Assembly: GCF_004564135.1 (NCBI RefSeq)
Contig: NZ_CP038255.1
Span: 2,219,501 to 2,283,500 of the forward strand
Length of the DNA: 64,000 nt
Reading direction: 5' to 3'
Source of the DNA: Terasakiella sp. SH-1
GTDB lineage: Bacteria > Pseudomonadota > Alphaproteobacteria > Rhodospirillales > Terasakiellaceae
The translations under genes were made by a program, and so were the position numbers. The notes under the pieces were generated by a model. That model ran no database searches. It saw only the letters and a program-made list of their open reading frames with translations, and had not been told where the DNA came from. Below are positions 53,452-63,427 of the stretch, in pieces (the first letter of the stretch is position 1; the number at the start of each line of letters is the position of its first letter).

Positions 53452-54582
53452 TTATTTCGAGCGCGAACGCTCAAGCAAGTCATTCAGGTAAGCTTGTAAA
53501 TCCGCATCTTCCACATCGCGACTGAGATAGGCTTGCCCGATGCCACGCACAAGGACAAAAGTGACTTTACCGTCTTTCACCTTCTTATCCTTCATCATAT
53601 GCTTCATCAGCAATTCAGCGCTCCAGTCCTGACATGGCAGGCCAGACAGATCAATCGGCATATTCAGGCCCCTCAGGTGTGCTTTCACCCGCTCTGCATC
53701 TGCTTGTGGGCAAATCCCTTGGGCTGCACAAAATTCAAACGCCATGACCATACCGATGGACACCGCTTCACCATGCAGCAAGTCGCCGTCATAACCACAC
53801 TCTTTTTCCAGTGCGTGACCAAAAGTATGGCCCAAGTTCAACAAGGCACGCACCCCGCCTTCTTTTTCATCCTGGGCAACCACATCCGCCTTGGCGGCGC
53901 AGCTGCGCAAAATGGCTTGGCGGCGCAAATCCTGATCGCCATTTACAAGAGCGGCCCCGTTTTCTTCCAGCCAGCTGAAAAATTCTTCATCACCCAACAG
54001 GCCATATTTCACCACCTCGGCATAACCGGCCAGAAGTTCACGTTTAGGCAGGGTGTTGAGGCTTTCCGTATCAATCAACACAAGGCGTGGCTGGTGAAAA
54101 GCCCCGATCAGGTTTTTCCCAGCCTTAGCATTGATACCCGTTTTCCCGCCAACCGAACTATCGACTTGAGACAGCAAAGTGGTTGGCACCTGAATAAAAT
54201 CAATCCCGCGCAACAAGGCAGAGGCCGCAAAGCCTGTGATATCCCCAATCACCCCACCGCCCAGCGCAACCAAGGTTGTGCCACGTTCAATCCCCATGGC
54301 AAGGATATCTTCCAACAGCCCTTCAAATTTGGAAATGCTTTTGGTCGCTTCGCCAGCAGGTAGCGTCACAGCCTCGTGCTTAATCCCTGCTCCACCCAGA
54401 ACAGAACAGAGCTTATCGAGATAAAGCGGCCCCACATTACTGTCCGTCACAATCACAACCCGTTTGTTTTTTAACAAAGGGGCAAACATCTCGCCTGCCT
54501 GAGATAAAACACCAGGGCCAGCCACAATATCATAACTACGTTCGCCAAGGTCTACATGAAGGGTATTTTGATCAGTTGTCAT
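53452..54582 (-). CDS. aroB: 3-dehydroquinate synthase
   Basis: The 376-residue protein has LVALGGGVIGDITGFAAS, IQVPTTLLSQVDSSVGGKTGIN, LNLGHTFGHALE and the Zn ligands Glu, His, His (the two His in GHTFGHALE and LLHGEAVSIG). It converts DAHP to 3-dehydroquinate in the shikimate pathway. It overlaps aroK by 11 bases, so translation is coupled. Confidence 0.97.
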   Translation of the reverse strand: MTTDQNTLHVDLGERSYDIVAGPGVLSQAGEMFAPLLKNKRVVIVTDSNVGPLYLDKLCSVLGGAGIKHEAVTLPAGEATKSISKFEGLLEDILAMGIERGTTLVALGGGVIGDITGFAASALLRGIDFIQVPTTLLSQVDSSVGGKTGINAKAGKNLIGAFHQPRLVLIDTESLNTLPKRELLAGYAEVVKYGLLGDEEFFSWLEENGAALVNGDQDLRRQAILRSCAAKADVVAQDEKEGGVRALLNLGHTFGHALEKECGYDGDLLHGEAVSIGMVMAFEFCAAQGICPQADAERVKAHLRGLNMPIDLSGLPCQDWSAELLMKHMMKDKKVKDGKVTFVLVRGIGQAYLSRDVEDADLQAYLNDLLERSRSK

Positions 54583-55132
54583 CTTTTACGCTCAATTTCT
54601 TCAAAGTTGCCACGACCCGTTTCACCGTGGCATCCAGGGGTTCGTCTTTGGTTTCCACCACAATATCTGCTTCGCCATAAACCGGATAGCGTTCCTGTGC
54701 CAATTTGCGCAAAACATTCGCCGGATTCCCCTTATTTAAAAGGGGACGGTGTTTGCGCCCGGAGGTTCGTTTAATCAAAACTTCCACATCGGCTTTTAAC
54801 CACAGGCTTGTCCCGGTTTGGGAAATCAATTTTCGCGTTTCCCCATTCATAAAAGCCCCGCCTCCTGTTGCCAGAATGCAAGGCTCGCCTTCTAAAATAC
54901 GTTTAATCACCCGGCGTTCCCCATCACGAAATTCCGCTTCGCCATAGATTTCGAAAATATCGGCAACGCAACAGCCTGCGGCCTCTTCAATCTCGCGATC
55001 AGCATCGACAAAGGGGATACCGTAATATTTAGCCAAGTTGCGCCCGATGCAGGATTTTCCAGCCCCCATCAACCCAACAATCACCAACGTATTTCCTTTT
55101 GGCAGTTTTAGCTTTTTTTGTTTATTTGGCAC
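54572..55132 (-). CDS. aroK: Shikimate kinase
   Basis: The 186-residue P-loop kinase has Walker A GLMGAGKSCIGR, DADREIEEAAG for shikimate binding and the lid (R...FRDGERRVI, TGGGAFMNGETR). It phosphorylates shikimate to shikimate-3-phosphate. It is the first gene of the leftward operon aroK-aroB. The start is ATG 55132. Confidence 0.96.
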   Translation of the reverse strand: MPNKQKKLKLPKGNTLVIVGLMGAGKSCIGRNLAKYYGIPFVDADREIEEAAGCCVADIFEIYGEAEFRDGERRVIKRILEGEPCILATGGGAFMNGETRKLISQTGTSLWLKADVEVLIKRTSGRKHRPLLNKGNPANVLRKLAQERYPVYGEADIVVETKDEPLDATVKRVVATLKKLSVKDDN

Positions 55133-55305
55133 GATCTACCATTTTGGATATCTGAATTACTCATAAATTTTGCCCTACTTTAATTAAGAATTTAGATTTT
55201 CGGTAGTAGAATTCTTCATAGATTGCGTTGAAACTGTCACAAGAGACGGTTAGACTGCGCACACAACATCTGATTATTGACACAGAAAAGTAGAAATTTT
55301 CGACC

Positions 55306-55446
55306 ATGAAGGCTCTTTCGAAGTTCTTGCTGATACTTGTTTTGCTCACCCTTGGCGGTGCTGGTGTATTTTTGGCGACATGGGATATCCCTGCCCCGAC
55401 AGCCCCGGTCAGCAAAACCATTGCTGACGACCGTTTCCCCCGTTAA
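55306..55446 (+). CDS. 46-residue single-pass membrane protein
   Basis: This short gene starts MKALSKFLLILVLLTLGGAGVFLAT: one membrane helix and a short periplasmic tail (WDIPAPTAPVSKTIADDRFPR, quoted in part as TAPVSKTIADDRFPR). The WDIPAPT and D(D/E)RFPR ends look conserved from my recollection of rhodospirillal relatives upstream of the same exported-protein gene. It begins after GACC and ends 4 bp before the next gene. The two are likely cotranscribed. It is easily missed in automated annotation. Confidence 0.7.
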   Translation: MKALSKFLLILVLLTLGGAGVFLATWDIPAPTAPVSKTIADDRFPR

Positions 55447-55450
55447 GCCC

Positions 55451-57196
55451 ATGCATTCTTTTCTGAAAGCGTCTGCTACTGCCCTTGCTTTGTTAAGCGC
55501 AGCTTCTGTTTCTTATGCCCAAGAGGCAGGCCCACGTACCTTGGCACCGCGCACACTCAGCCCTGCGGGAAGCGAAGCCAAAACGGTTCCTGACGTCACA
55601 CCTGTTGCGGTCAAAACCATATCCGGTGGCATCAATGTGCAATCACTGGATCAGGTCAGTACAGAATCTCTGGGCGTTTTAAGTGGTCGCAAAGCCTTTC
55701 CTTCGACCATGTGGTCCGGCACAGACCGTCCCCTTGTTGAGGCGATGCTCCAAAAATTGCCCACGCGCCCCTCTGCGCCTTACCTGCGGATTTTACAGCG
55801 CCGCCTGTTGCTCAGTGCCGCCCAGCCCCCCAAAGGCAGAAGTGGGGAAAAATCCCTTTTATCCTTACGCGCTGCCAAACTGGCAGAAATGGGCCAAACA
55901 CAAGATGTGATTTCCCTGATCAACAGTGCCCCAAAAGATGAACGCAACAACGATCTTGCTATTTTAGAAACCGAAGCCCTGTTGTTAAATAACGAGATTT
56001 CCAAGGCTTGTGCCTTGGCAGCTGCAAACTTTGCGGCTTCTCAAGATTCTTTCTGGGTAAAAACCATGGCCTTTTGCCGTATGCTCGCCAAGCAAAAGGA
56101 TCAGGCCATGCTGTCTCTGTCCCTCTTGCGCGAGAGCGGGGATAGCGATCCGACCTATTACAATCTCATGGATGCGCTGAATAACGGGGAACGAGGCAAA
56201 GTCGACCATCTGGCAGACCCAAAAGCCCTGGACCTTGCCCTGATTAATGCTAACAAAGCCGTTCTTTCCAAAGAGGTACGTGCCTCTGACGATCCGATCA
56301 TGTTGGCCTTTTTGACCAAGGCAGGCGATGTTCAGGCGATTCAAAAGGCGGTTGAGCATAATATTGCCAGCGTGGATTTCTTGCGTGAAACCTTTAAACG
56401 GATCCAGTTCAATAAAGAGGAACTGACTGATTCCTTAAGCGCTGCACAAAATTTTGAAGACCCGCTAAAAGCACAAGCCCTGCTTTATCAGGTCAGTGCC
56501 AAGCCCAAGCAACTGGATGTGATCCGCACAGAAACCATGTCTTTGGCCTTTGAGCTGGCGAAAACCAATGGCACCTTTTTTAGCATTGCCCGCCTTTATC
56601 GCCCCATGATCAAGGACGTGAGACGCAGTATTGACCTTTTGTGGTTTGCGCCCAAAGCCATGCGTGCCTTGCTTGCTGCCGGGGACTGGGAAGCTGCCAA
56701 ATCCTGGTATCTGATGTTGCGCAATGCCGCCTTTACCGATTCAGAAGCGGCCAAAACATGGACAGCCATTCGCCCGTTGGCCGTCTTTGCAGGCTTTGAT
56801 GTGGCAACAGAAGCGGTGAACCAGACCCTTTACGGCTGGTGGAAAGCACAACCGGAAAAACCAACCTCCTTTGCCAAGGCCAGTCATATTTTCAGCATTG
56901 CCGACGGATTGGGCCTGAATGTAGCCGACCGCCTGTGGCTGGAACTGATGGACGGCCCAACCCTGCCCGCACGCCAGGTGCCCAAGGCCGGTATCTGGGT
57001 CAAGATGGATAAAGCAGCCATGGCAGGCCGTGTGGGTGAAACCGTTCTCATGGCCCTTCAGGGGCTTGGTCATCAAAACACCGCCCACATGAACAGCACC
57101 TTTATTCGCGACGTCCTTTTTGCCTTACGTTCTGTTGGGCTGGAACGTGATGCCCGTGCCCTCGCCGTTGAAACTGCCCTGCAAGCCGGATTTTAG
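55451..57196 (+). CDS. Exported protein of unknown function, before xerD
   Basis: The product is 581 residues from ATG 55451; a longer frame from 55337 overlaps the micro-gene. A signal peptide (MHSFLKASATALALLSAASVSYAQ) precedes a long helical, Ala/Leu-rich protein with TPR-like periodicity (SLRAAKLAEMGQTQDVISLIN, AKTNGTFFSIARLYRPMIK). No catalytic motif is visible. It is likely a periplasmic scaffold protein. It is in a row with the micro-gene and xerD (3-bp gap). Confidence 0.8.
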   Translation: MHSFLKASATALALLSAASVSYAQEAGPRTLAPRTLSPAGSEAKTVPDVTPVAVKTISGGINVQSLDQVSTESLGVLSGRKAFPSTMWSGTDRPLVEAMLQKLPTRPSAPYLRILQRRLLLSAAQPPKGRSGEKSLLSLRAAKLAEMGQTQDVISLINSAPKDERNNDLAILETEALLLNNEISKACALAAANFAASQDSFWVKTMAFCRMLAKQKDQAMLSLSLLRESGDSDPTYYNLMDALNNGERGKVDHLADPKALDLALINANKAVLSKEVRASDDPIMLAFLTKAGDVQAIQKAVEHNIASVDFLRETFKRIQFNKEELTDSLSAAQNFEDPLKAQALLYQVSAKPKQLDVIRTETMSLAFELAKTNGTFFSIARLYRPMIKDVRRSIDLLWFAPKAMRALLAAGDWEAAKSWYLMLRNAAFTDSEAAKTWTAIRPLAVFAGFDVATEAVNQTLYGWWKAQPEKPTSFAKASHIFSIADGLGLNVADRLWLELMDGPTLPARQVPKAGIWVKMDKAAMAGRVGETVLMALQGLGHQNTAHMNSTFIRDVLFALRSVGLERDARALAVETALQAGF

Positions 57197-57199
57197 AAG

Positions 57200-58129
57200 G
57201 TGAAAAAAGCCTCACGCCACATTACATCATTCCTGCAAATGATGTCTGTGGAACGTGGGGCTGCTCCCAATACACTGGAAAACTACCGCCGCGACCTTGA
57301 AAAGCTGGAAACCCATTTGCTCAAAAAAAACAAAAGGGTAGAAACGGCAAATACGCATGATTTGCGCAGCTTTATCAAGATGATTCATGACAGTGGCTAT
57401 GCCCCGCGCACCGCTGCACGCCGTCTATCGGCGATGAAACAATTTTTCAAATTCATGTATGGGGAACGATTGCGCGCAGATGACCCGGCGGCAACTTTGG
57501 ACAGCCCAAAACTCGGGCGTCCCTTACCCAAATACCTGACAGAAGAAGAAGTCGATCAGCTTTTAAAAGAAGCCCGCACCGATCACAGCCCCAAAGGGTT
57601 GCGGCTTTTGGCACAGCTGGAAATTCTCTATGCCTGTGGCCTGCGGGTCTCCGAACTGGTTGGCCTGCCCCTGTCTGCCTTTAGCCGCCAGGATGGCATG
57701 CTGATCGTTATGGGCAAAGGCAGTAAGGAACGTATGATCCCCATTACAAGCACCGCCCTTGAAGCTGTTGAAGTATACCGCACCGTACGTCATAAATTTT
57801 TACGAGAGGGCCAGGAAAGCCCCTGGCTTTTTCCCTCACGCAGCGCCAAGGAAGGCCATGTCTCACGCATGACCTTTGATAAGGAACTTAAAAACCTGGC
57901 GCTTAAGGCCGGAATTACCAAGAAAGTCTCCCCCCATGTCCTACGTCATTCTTTTGCCAGCCACTTGTTGGACCGTGATGTGGATTTGCGGTCTTTGCAG
58001 CAAATGCTTGGCCATGCCGATATCTCTACCACCACCATCTATACCCATATGATTGGGGAGCGCGAAAAGCAATTGGTGCTGAACAAACACCCACTGGCCG
58101 CCTTGTTTAATCCGGATGAGGATGAATGA
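57200..58129 (+). CDS. xerD: Tyrosine recombinase XerD
   Basis: The 309-residue product has an N-terminal SAM-like core-binding domain (SFLQMMSVERGAAPNTLENYRRDLEKLE) and a catalytic domain. Arg is in YACGLRVSELVGL, HVLRHSFASHLL carries HxxR, LGHADISTTTIYTH carries His and the Tyr nucleophile. With XerC it resolves chromosome dimers at dif, assisted by FtsK. It starts at GTG 57200, 3 bp after the exported protein gene. Confidence 0.93.
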   Translation: MKKASRHITSFLQMMSVERGAAPNTLENYRRDLEKLETHLLKKNKRVETANTHDLRSFIKMIHDSGYAPRTAARRLSAMKQFFKFMYGERLRADDPAATLDSPKLGRPLPKYLTEEEVDQLLKEARTDHSPKGLRLLAQLEILYACGLRVSELVGLPLSAFSRQDGMLIVMGKGSKERMIPITSTALEAVEVYRTVRHKFLREGQESPWLFPSRSAKEGHVSRMTFDKELKNLALKAGITKKVSPHVLRHSFASHLLDRDVDLRSLQQMLGHADISTTTIYTHMIGEREKQLVLNKHPLAALFNPDEDE

Positions 58130-58149
58130 GGACCTTTTTAAAAGAGGAT

Positions 58150-58180
58150 AAAGATCCCCGATCAAGCCGGAGATGACGTC
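58150..58180. repeat. Dispersed palindromic repeat, partial copy 4
   Basis: GATCCCCGATCAAGCCGGAGATGACGTC resembles one arm of the other copies. It lies between xerD and the malyl-CoA lyase gene. Confidence 0.45.
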
Positions 58181-58286
58181 CCAAGACTTAACAAGTTGCA
58201 AATGCAACTTCATTTCTTGAAAAAATACTTGTGCAGTGCATCGCCGCAATGCACAATCCCTTTCAGATTCCCTTAAATGAAGAAAA

Positions 58287-59348
58287 ATGGAAACGTTTAA
58301 CATGACCAAACCTGCAAAGAAGTTTTTTGAGCCCCTCGCCATCGGTGCCCCGCAGCCGTACCGCGAAGTCCCGGTGAAACTGGAGCGCATGATCCACTTC
58401 TTCCCGCCGCACATGGAAAAAATGCGTGCAAAAGTGCCGGATATGGTCAAGAAAGTTGATGTGATCCTTGGCAACCTAGAAGATGCCATCCCGGCTGATG
58501 CCAAAGAAGAAGCCCGCGCCGGCTTTATCGAAGTGGCGAAAAATACGGATTTTGGCAACACATCCCTATGGACACGTGTGAACTGCCTGAACTCTCCTTG
58601 GTTCCTTGATGATGTCACAGAAATCGTTGCAGCCGCTGGCGATAAGCTGGACGTTCTCATGCTACCGAAAGTAGAAGGCCCGTGGGATATTCACTACGTA
58701 GACCAGCTGCTGGCCCAACTGGAAGCCAAGCACAATGTTCAAAAGCCGATCATGATCCATGCTATTTTGGAAACTGCGCTGGGTGTGGAACAAGTTTCTG
58801 AGATTGCTGCTGCGTCCCCGCGTATGCACGGTATGAGCCTCGGCCCAGCAGATTTGGCGGCTTCTCGTGGCATGAAAACAACACGTGTCGGCGGTGGTCA
58901 TCCGTTCTATGGCGTTTTGGAAGATGCCCGTGAAGAAGGTGCTGCACGTACCCTCTACCAACAAGACCTGTGGCACTTCACTGTGGCAAAGATGGTTGAT
59001 GCCTGTCAGTCCAACGGCATCAAGGCATTCTACGGCCCGTTCGGTGATTTCTCCGACAATGATGCGTGTGAAGCACAGTTCCGTAATGCCTTCCTCATGG
59101 GGTGTGTAGGTGCCTGGTCCCTGCACCCGAAACAAATTGATATCGCCAAGAAAGTCTTTTCCCCGGATATCGAAGAAACGAAATTTGCCATTCGTATCCT
59201 TGAAGCCATGCCAGATGGCACAGGTGCTGTCATGATTGATGGTAAAATGCAGGATGACGCAACCTGGAAGCAAGCAAAAGTTATCGTTGACCTTGCGAAA
59301 CAAGTTGCCGCGAAAGACCCAGAATTGGCAGAAGCATACGGTTTGTAA
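58287..59348 (+). CDS. HpcH/HpaI-family CoA-lyase, probably L-malyl-CoA lyase
   Basis: The product has up to 353 residues; ATG 58302 ([15 protein letters not shown]) is an alternative start. [30 protein letters not shown] (metal-binding Glu, Asp), [23 protein letters not shown] and [15 protein letters not shown] follow the malyl-CoA/beta-methylmalyl-CoA lyase pattern. [13 protein letters not shown] completes the CoA site. The enzyme splits malyl-CoA to acetyl-CoA and glyoxylate in the serine cycle or ethylmalonyl-CoA pathway. Codon bias is strong. It ends in a terminator. Confidence 0.86.
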   Translation: METFNMTKPAKKFFEPLAIGAPQPYREVPVKLERMIHFFPPHMEKMRAKVPDMVKKVDVILGNLEDAIPADAKEEARAGFIEVAKNTDFGNTSLWTRVNCLNSPWFLDDVTEIVAAAGDKLDVLMLPKVEGPWDIHYVDQLLAQLEAKHNVQKPIMIHAILETALGVEQVSEIAAASPRMHGMSLGPADLAASRGMKTTRVGGGHPFYGVLEDAREEGAARTLYQQDLWHFTVAKMVDACQSNGIKAFYGPFGDFSDNDACEAQFRNAFLMGCVGAWSLHPKQIDIAKKVFSPDIEETKFAIRILEAMPDGTGAVMIDGKMQDDATWKQAKVIVDLAKQVAAKDPELAEAYGL

Positions 59349-59375
59349 GCCTTTCTATGCATATCTACTTAAGCA

Positions 59376-59406
59376 AAGGCCCGGAATTTTCATCCGGGCC
59401 TTTTTT
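59376..59406 (+). terminator. Terminator after the malyl-CoA lyase gene
   Basis: GGCCCGG and CCGGGCC form a stem around AATTTTCAT, followed by six T. Confidence 0.9.
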
Positions 59407-59463
59407 ATTACTATGAGTTGAACGACACCAAAAAGGCAGATAATACCTTATAGGGACAGGAAA

Positions 59464-60645
59464 ATGAGCGCCTATACAAATCCAGAAAAACTGCCAAATG
59501 GGGTCTTCAACCCGATTAAATGGTTGAAGGCCAACAGTGACCTGTTCACGCCCCATCGCCATTCTGAACATATCCAGCGCCACCGCTCGCGTATTATTGC
59601 CAGCCGGGTTGGGTTTCTCAGCCTCCTTTTTGCCATCACCGTCCCCTTTGGTATCGGGCTGGACCTGATGGCTTTTGCCTGGCCCTATTGGGGGTTACTG
59701 GCGCTTTTACGTGTCAGTTCGGCCTTTTTCTTTTTCTGGCTCTATCGCCTTGCGCCAACATTCAGCCAGATGAAAAATGTGTATCTGCTGATTTGTGGCA
59801 TGTTTGCCATTCCCCTGGTCTTTTATCTCATTTCCCACCCCTTCTTGCTCAAAATGGATCATACCCATCTCGGTGAAATTCTCACCGGGGTTTATGAACT
59901 CACTCCATATATTATTGTCGCAGGCATGAGTATCTTCCCACTCGCCGTTGTCGAGACTTTAAGCGTAGGCGGCATTGTCTTTCTGATTGTCATTCTAGAG
60001 GCCATCCAGCAATCATCTCTTGATATTGAGGGTTTTATCAAAGCAATCTGGCTGATGGTTGTCTTTTTGGGGATTTCATTGATTTCCGGCACCAGCCAGT
60101 TGCAGTATCTGATTTCACTGGTCAATGATACCCTGCGCGACAGCCTGACCGGGGCCTATACCCGCCATTCAGGGGAAGAATTCCTTGATCTGCAATATCG
60201 TATGGCCATACGCAACGAAACCGCCCTGGTTGCCTTATTTATTGATATTGATAACTTCAAACCCGTAAATGACAAATATGGTCATGCCCGCGGTGATGAT
60301 GTGCTGAAGCAATTTTCAGAAAAGCTATTTCATTGCCTGCGCCGCACCGACCTTCTCATTCGTTGGGGGGGCGAGGAATTCCTTTTGCTCTTACCCAATA
60401 CCCCCAAAGATAATCTAAATGTCATTTTAGACCGTATTCAGGAAAAAGAATTTGGCGAGCGCCCTGACGGCAAACCGTTAACTGTCAGTATCGGTGTTGC
60501 AGAACTGCATGAAGATGGCTGTAAGGACTGGATGGAACTGGTTGAAACCGCCGATACGCGCATGTATGAAGCCAAGCGTTCCGGGCGTAATCGCATCATC
60601 ACCATGGATGCTTCTCTTAACCGTATCCCCTTTATTCAGGCATAG
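59464..60645 (+). CDS. Membrane diguanylate cyclase (GGDEF)
   Basis: The 393-residue product has six predicted membrane helices (about residues 40-215) and a C-terminal GGDEF domain. The active-site loop GGEEF (302-306) is complete. An RxxD inhibitory site (RRTD) lies five residues before it, so c-di-GMP feedback inhibition is likely. DIDNFKPVNDKYGHARGDDVLK is the usual substrate-binding stretch. The N-terminal helices are of an unrecognised sensor type. No EAL domain and no adjacent phosphodiesterase gene. Confidence 0.93.
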   Translation: MSAYTNPEKLPNGVFNPIKWLKANSDLFTPHRHSEHIQRHRSRIIASRVGFLSLLFAITVPFGIGLDLMAFAWPYWGLLALLRVSSAFFFFWLYRLAPTFSQMKNVYLLICGMFAIPLVFYLISHPFLLKMDHTHLGEILTGVYELTPYIIVAGMSIFPLAVVETLSVGGIVFLIVILEAIQQSSLDIEGFIKAIWLMVVFLGISLISGTSQLQYLISLVNDTLRDSLTGAYTRHSGEEFLDLQYRMAIRNETALVALFIDIDNFKPVNDKYGHARGDDVLKQFSEKLFHCLRRTDLLIRWGGEEFLLLLPNTPKDNLNVILDRIQEKEFGERPDGKPLTVSIGVAELHEDGCKDWMELVETADTRMYEAKRSGRNRIITMDASLNRIPFIQA

Positions 60646-60654
60646 ATTCTATTT

Positions 60655-60697
60655 GCGGTCATAGCCGAATACTGCTATGACCCGCATAATTTTTTGC
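60655..60697 (+). terminator. Hairpin after the diguanylate cyclase gene
   Basis: GCGG-TCATAGC and GCTATGA-CCCGC form a stem with one bulge, followed by ATAATTTTTT. Confidence 0.6.
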
Positions 60698-60733
60698 ATT
60701 GCACAATAGATTTTTATCCTGAGGTTCCCCCTT

Positions 60734-62311
60734 ATGTTTCAGCTTGTCTCCAAAGCATCCGCCAACGCGCGTGTGGATCTTCTCTCCGGTTTGACAGTGG
60801 CGCTTGCCCTTGTCCCGGAAGCCGTTGCCTTTGCCTTTGTTGCTGGTGTTCACCCGCTTGTCGGTCTTTATGCCGCCTTCATGGTCGGCTTGATCACAGC
60901 TGTTTTTGGCGGTCGCCCCGGTATGATCAGTGGGGCAACAGGGGCCTTGGCCGTTGTCATGGTGACACTGGTTGCCCAACATGGCGTGGAATATCTTTTT
61001 GCCACTGTCGTGCTGATGGGGATATTACAGGTCATTGCAGGCGCACTTCATCTGGGGAAATTCATCCGCCTTGTACCGCACCCCGTGATGTTAGGTTTTG
61101 TCAACGGTTTGGCCATTGTGATTTTCCTGGCCCAGCTCGGCCAGTTTAAGGTTGAAGATGTCACAGGTCAGCTGCAATGGATGACAGGCGAGCCCCTTTA
61201 CCTCATGCTTGGCCTTGTCCTTGTGACGATGGCGATTATCAAATATCTGCCCAAATTCACAACCTTAATCCCTGCCCCGCTCGCAGCAATTGCCGTGGTC
61301 TCTCTCGTGGTGATTTACGGCGGATTGGATACACGCACAGTGGGTGACATGGCAAGCATTGCCGGGGGCCTGCCGGAATTCCATATCCCAAGCGTTCCCC
61401 TGAACCTTGATACTCTTTACATCATCCTGCCTTATGCCGTCATTCTGGCTGCGATTGGCTTGATTGAATCCCTGCTAACCCTGACACTGGTGGCGGAACT
61501 GACTGAAACACGTGGTCGTGCCTCTCAAGAATGTATGGCTCAAGGGGCTGCAAACATCGCAACAGGTTTCTTTGGTGGTATGGGCGGTTGTGCGATGATC
61601 GGTCAATCCATGATCAACGTGAACTCTGGCGGTCGTGGCCGTCTGGCAGGTATTGCAGCAGCTCTCTTCCTGCTCTCCTTCATCCTGTTTGCCTCCCCTT
61701 TGATTGAACAAATCCCGCTGGCAGCTCTCGTCGGTGTGATGTTCATGGTGGTCATCGGCACCTTTGAGTGGAGTTCGTTTAGGATCCTGACCAAAATTCC
61801 GCGCACAGATGCGTTTGTATTGATTTTGGTTTCTGGTGTAACCGTGATCAGTGACCTGGCAATTGCCGTTGTCGTCGGTGTCATTGTCTCTGCCCTTGTC
61901 TTTGCCTGGAAAGCGGCCAAGCGCATTGATGTCAGCACTGAAATGTTACCCAATGGTTCCAAAGTCTATCGACTGCACGGCCCATTGTTTTTTGGCTCCA
62001 TCGCCAGCTTTAAAGAACTGTTTGATCCAAAGAATGATCCCGATGATGTGGTGATTGATTTCGTAGAATCGCGTGTGTGGGATCATTCAGGTCTGGAAGC
62101 CATTGATGCCTTGGCTGATCGCTATCTAAAAGCAGGTAAGCAACTCCATCTGCGCCATCTTAGCCCGGACTGTCAGGTTCTGTTGGAAAAGGCAGGCGAC
62201 ATGGTTGAAATCAACGTGATTGAAGACCCGCTTTATGGGGTTGGCGTGGATTACCCGCAAGATGCTGACAAAAAAGTCAGCAGCCATATCAGCCCAAGCC
62301 AAACCAGCTAA
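60734..62311 (+). CDS. SulP-family anion transporter with STAS domain
   Basis: The 525-residue protein has about 12 membrane helices (from [27 protein letters not shown], partly quoted, to about residue 400). A C-terminal STAS domain follows (about 410-500: [25 protein letters not shown]). [39 protein letters not shown] is the family core. Substrates of this family include sulfate, bicarbonate and dicarboxylates, and cannot be chosen here. The gene stands alone. Confidence 0.92.
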   Translation: MFQLVSKASANARVDLLSGLTVALALVPEAVAFAFVAGVHPLVGLYAAFMVGLITAVFGGRPGMISGATGALAVVMVTLVAQHGVEYLFATVVLMGILQVIAGALHLGKFIRLVPHPVMLGFVNGLAIVIFLAQLGQFKVEDVTGQLQWMTGEPLYLMLGLVLVTMAIIKYLPKFTTLIPAPLAAIAVVSLVVIYGGLDTRTVGDMASIAGGLPEFHIPSVPLNLDTLYIILPYAVILAAIGLIESLLTLTLVAELTETRGRASQECMAQGAANIATGFFGGMGGCAMIGQSMINVNSGGRGRLAGIAAALFLLSFILFASPLIEQIPLAALVGVMFMVVIGTFEWSSFRILTKIPRTDAFVLILVSGVTVISDLAIAVVVGVIVSALVFAWKAAKRIDVSTEMLPNGSKVYRLHGPLFFGSIASFKELFDPKNDPDDVVIDFVESRVWDHSGLEAIDALADRYLKAGKQLHLRHLSPDCQVLLEKAGDMVEINVIEDPLYGVGVDYPQDADKKVSSHISPSQTS

Positions 62312-62414
62312 TACTTAAAAAGCTTGCATTCTGTGAACCGCTGGCGCAAAAAGAGCGTCGGCGGTTTCTTTTTGCCTCCATTTCTTTACGACTATTTGCC
62401 AGCTTGAGGGTTTC

Positions 62415-63374
62415 ATGCATACGTATCTTGATTTCGAAAAGCCAATTGCCGAATTGGAAGGTAAGATTAAAGAGCTGCGCCACGTCAGTGCCTCTGGTGA
62501 AGAAATCAATATCGCAGAAGAAGTCGGTCGCTTGCAGAACAAAGCTGAAAAGCTGCTGCAAAACACCTATTCCAAACTGACACCCTGGCAAAAAACACAA
62601 GTTGCCCGCCACCCCGAACGCCCGCATACCGTTGATTATATCGAAAACCTGATCGAAGATTTCACCCCGCTGGCAGGGGACCGTCTTTATGCAGAAGATT
62701 GTGCCATCGTCGGTGGCCTTGGCCGTTTTGAAGGCCATAGCGTTGTTGTTATGGGCCATGAAAAAGGCAATACCACGGAAACACGCGTCAAACATAATTT
62801 CGGCATGGCAAAACCCGAAGGCTACCGTAAAGCCCAACGTTTAATGGATATGGCTGAACGTTTTAACCTGCCGATCATTACTTTTGTCGATACCGCAGGG
62901 GCCTTCCCCGGTGCCGATGCAGAAGAGCGCGGCCAGTCTGAGGCCATTGCCCGTTCCATTGAAAAATGCCTGCAAGTCAAAGTGCCCTTTACCTCACTGA
63001 TTATCGGTGAAGGGGGCTCAGGGGGTGCAATTGCCATTGCCTGTGCCAACGATATCTACATGCTGGAACATTCCGTTTATTCCGTTATTTCACCGGAAGG
63101 CTGTGCTTCTATTTTGTGGCGTTCCAATGACTATACAGAAATGGCTGCTGATGCCCTGAATATCACGGCACAAGACCTGCACCGTCTGGGTGTCATTAAC
63201 GATGTGATTGACGAACCGCTTGGTGGTGCACACCGTAGCCCGCAAGAAACCTATGAGTCTGTACGCAAGGTGATCGACAATTCCATTCGCGGACAGCTTA
63301 AACACGATGGCGGTGTCCTGAAAGCCCAGCGCCGTGAGAAATTTCTCGCCATGGGTCGCCTGAGCGGGGCTTAA
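62415..63374 (+). CDS. accA: Acetyl-CoA carboxylase carboxyltransferase subunit alpha
   Basis: The 319-residue protein starts TYLDFEKPIAELEGKIKELR and has MGHEKGNTTETRVKHNFGMAKPEGYRKA, FVDTAGAFPGADAEERGQSEAIARS and IGEGGSGGAIAIA, the AccA core (partly quoted). With AccD it transfers the carboxyl from biotin to acetyl-CoA, the committed step of fatty-acid synthesis. The length is standard. A palindromic repeat follows. Confidence 0.97.
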   Translation: MHTYLDFEKPIAELEGKIKELRHVSASGEEINIAEEVGRLQNKAEKLLQNTYSKLTPWQKTQVARHPERPHTVDYIENLIEDFTPLAGDRLYAEDCAIVGGLGRFEGHSVVVMGHEKGNTTETRVKHNFGMAKPEGYRKAQRLMDMAERFNLPIITFVDTAGAFPGADAEERGQSEAIARSIEKCLQVKVPFTSLIIGEGGSGGAIAIACANDIYMLEHSVYSVISPEGCASILWRSNDYTEMAADALNITAQDLHRLGVINDVIDEPLGGAHRSPQETYESVRKVIDNSIRGQLKHDGGVLKAQRREKFLAMGRLSGA

Positions 63375-63385
63375 GATCAAAAAAC

Positions 63386-63417
63386 AACGTCATCCTCGCG
63401 CATGCGGGGATGACGTT
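63386..63417. repeat. Dispersed palindromic repeat, compact copy 5
   Basis: AACGTCATCCTCGCG and GCGGGGATGACGTT form a short near-perfect palindrome. It lies between convergent accA and the hemerythrin gene and may act as a bidirectional terminator. Confidence 0.75.
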
Positions 63418-63427
63418 CTATCTACTC

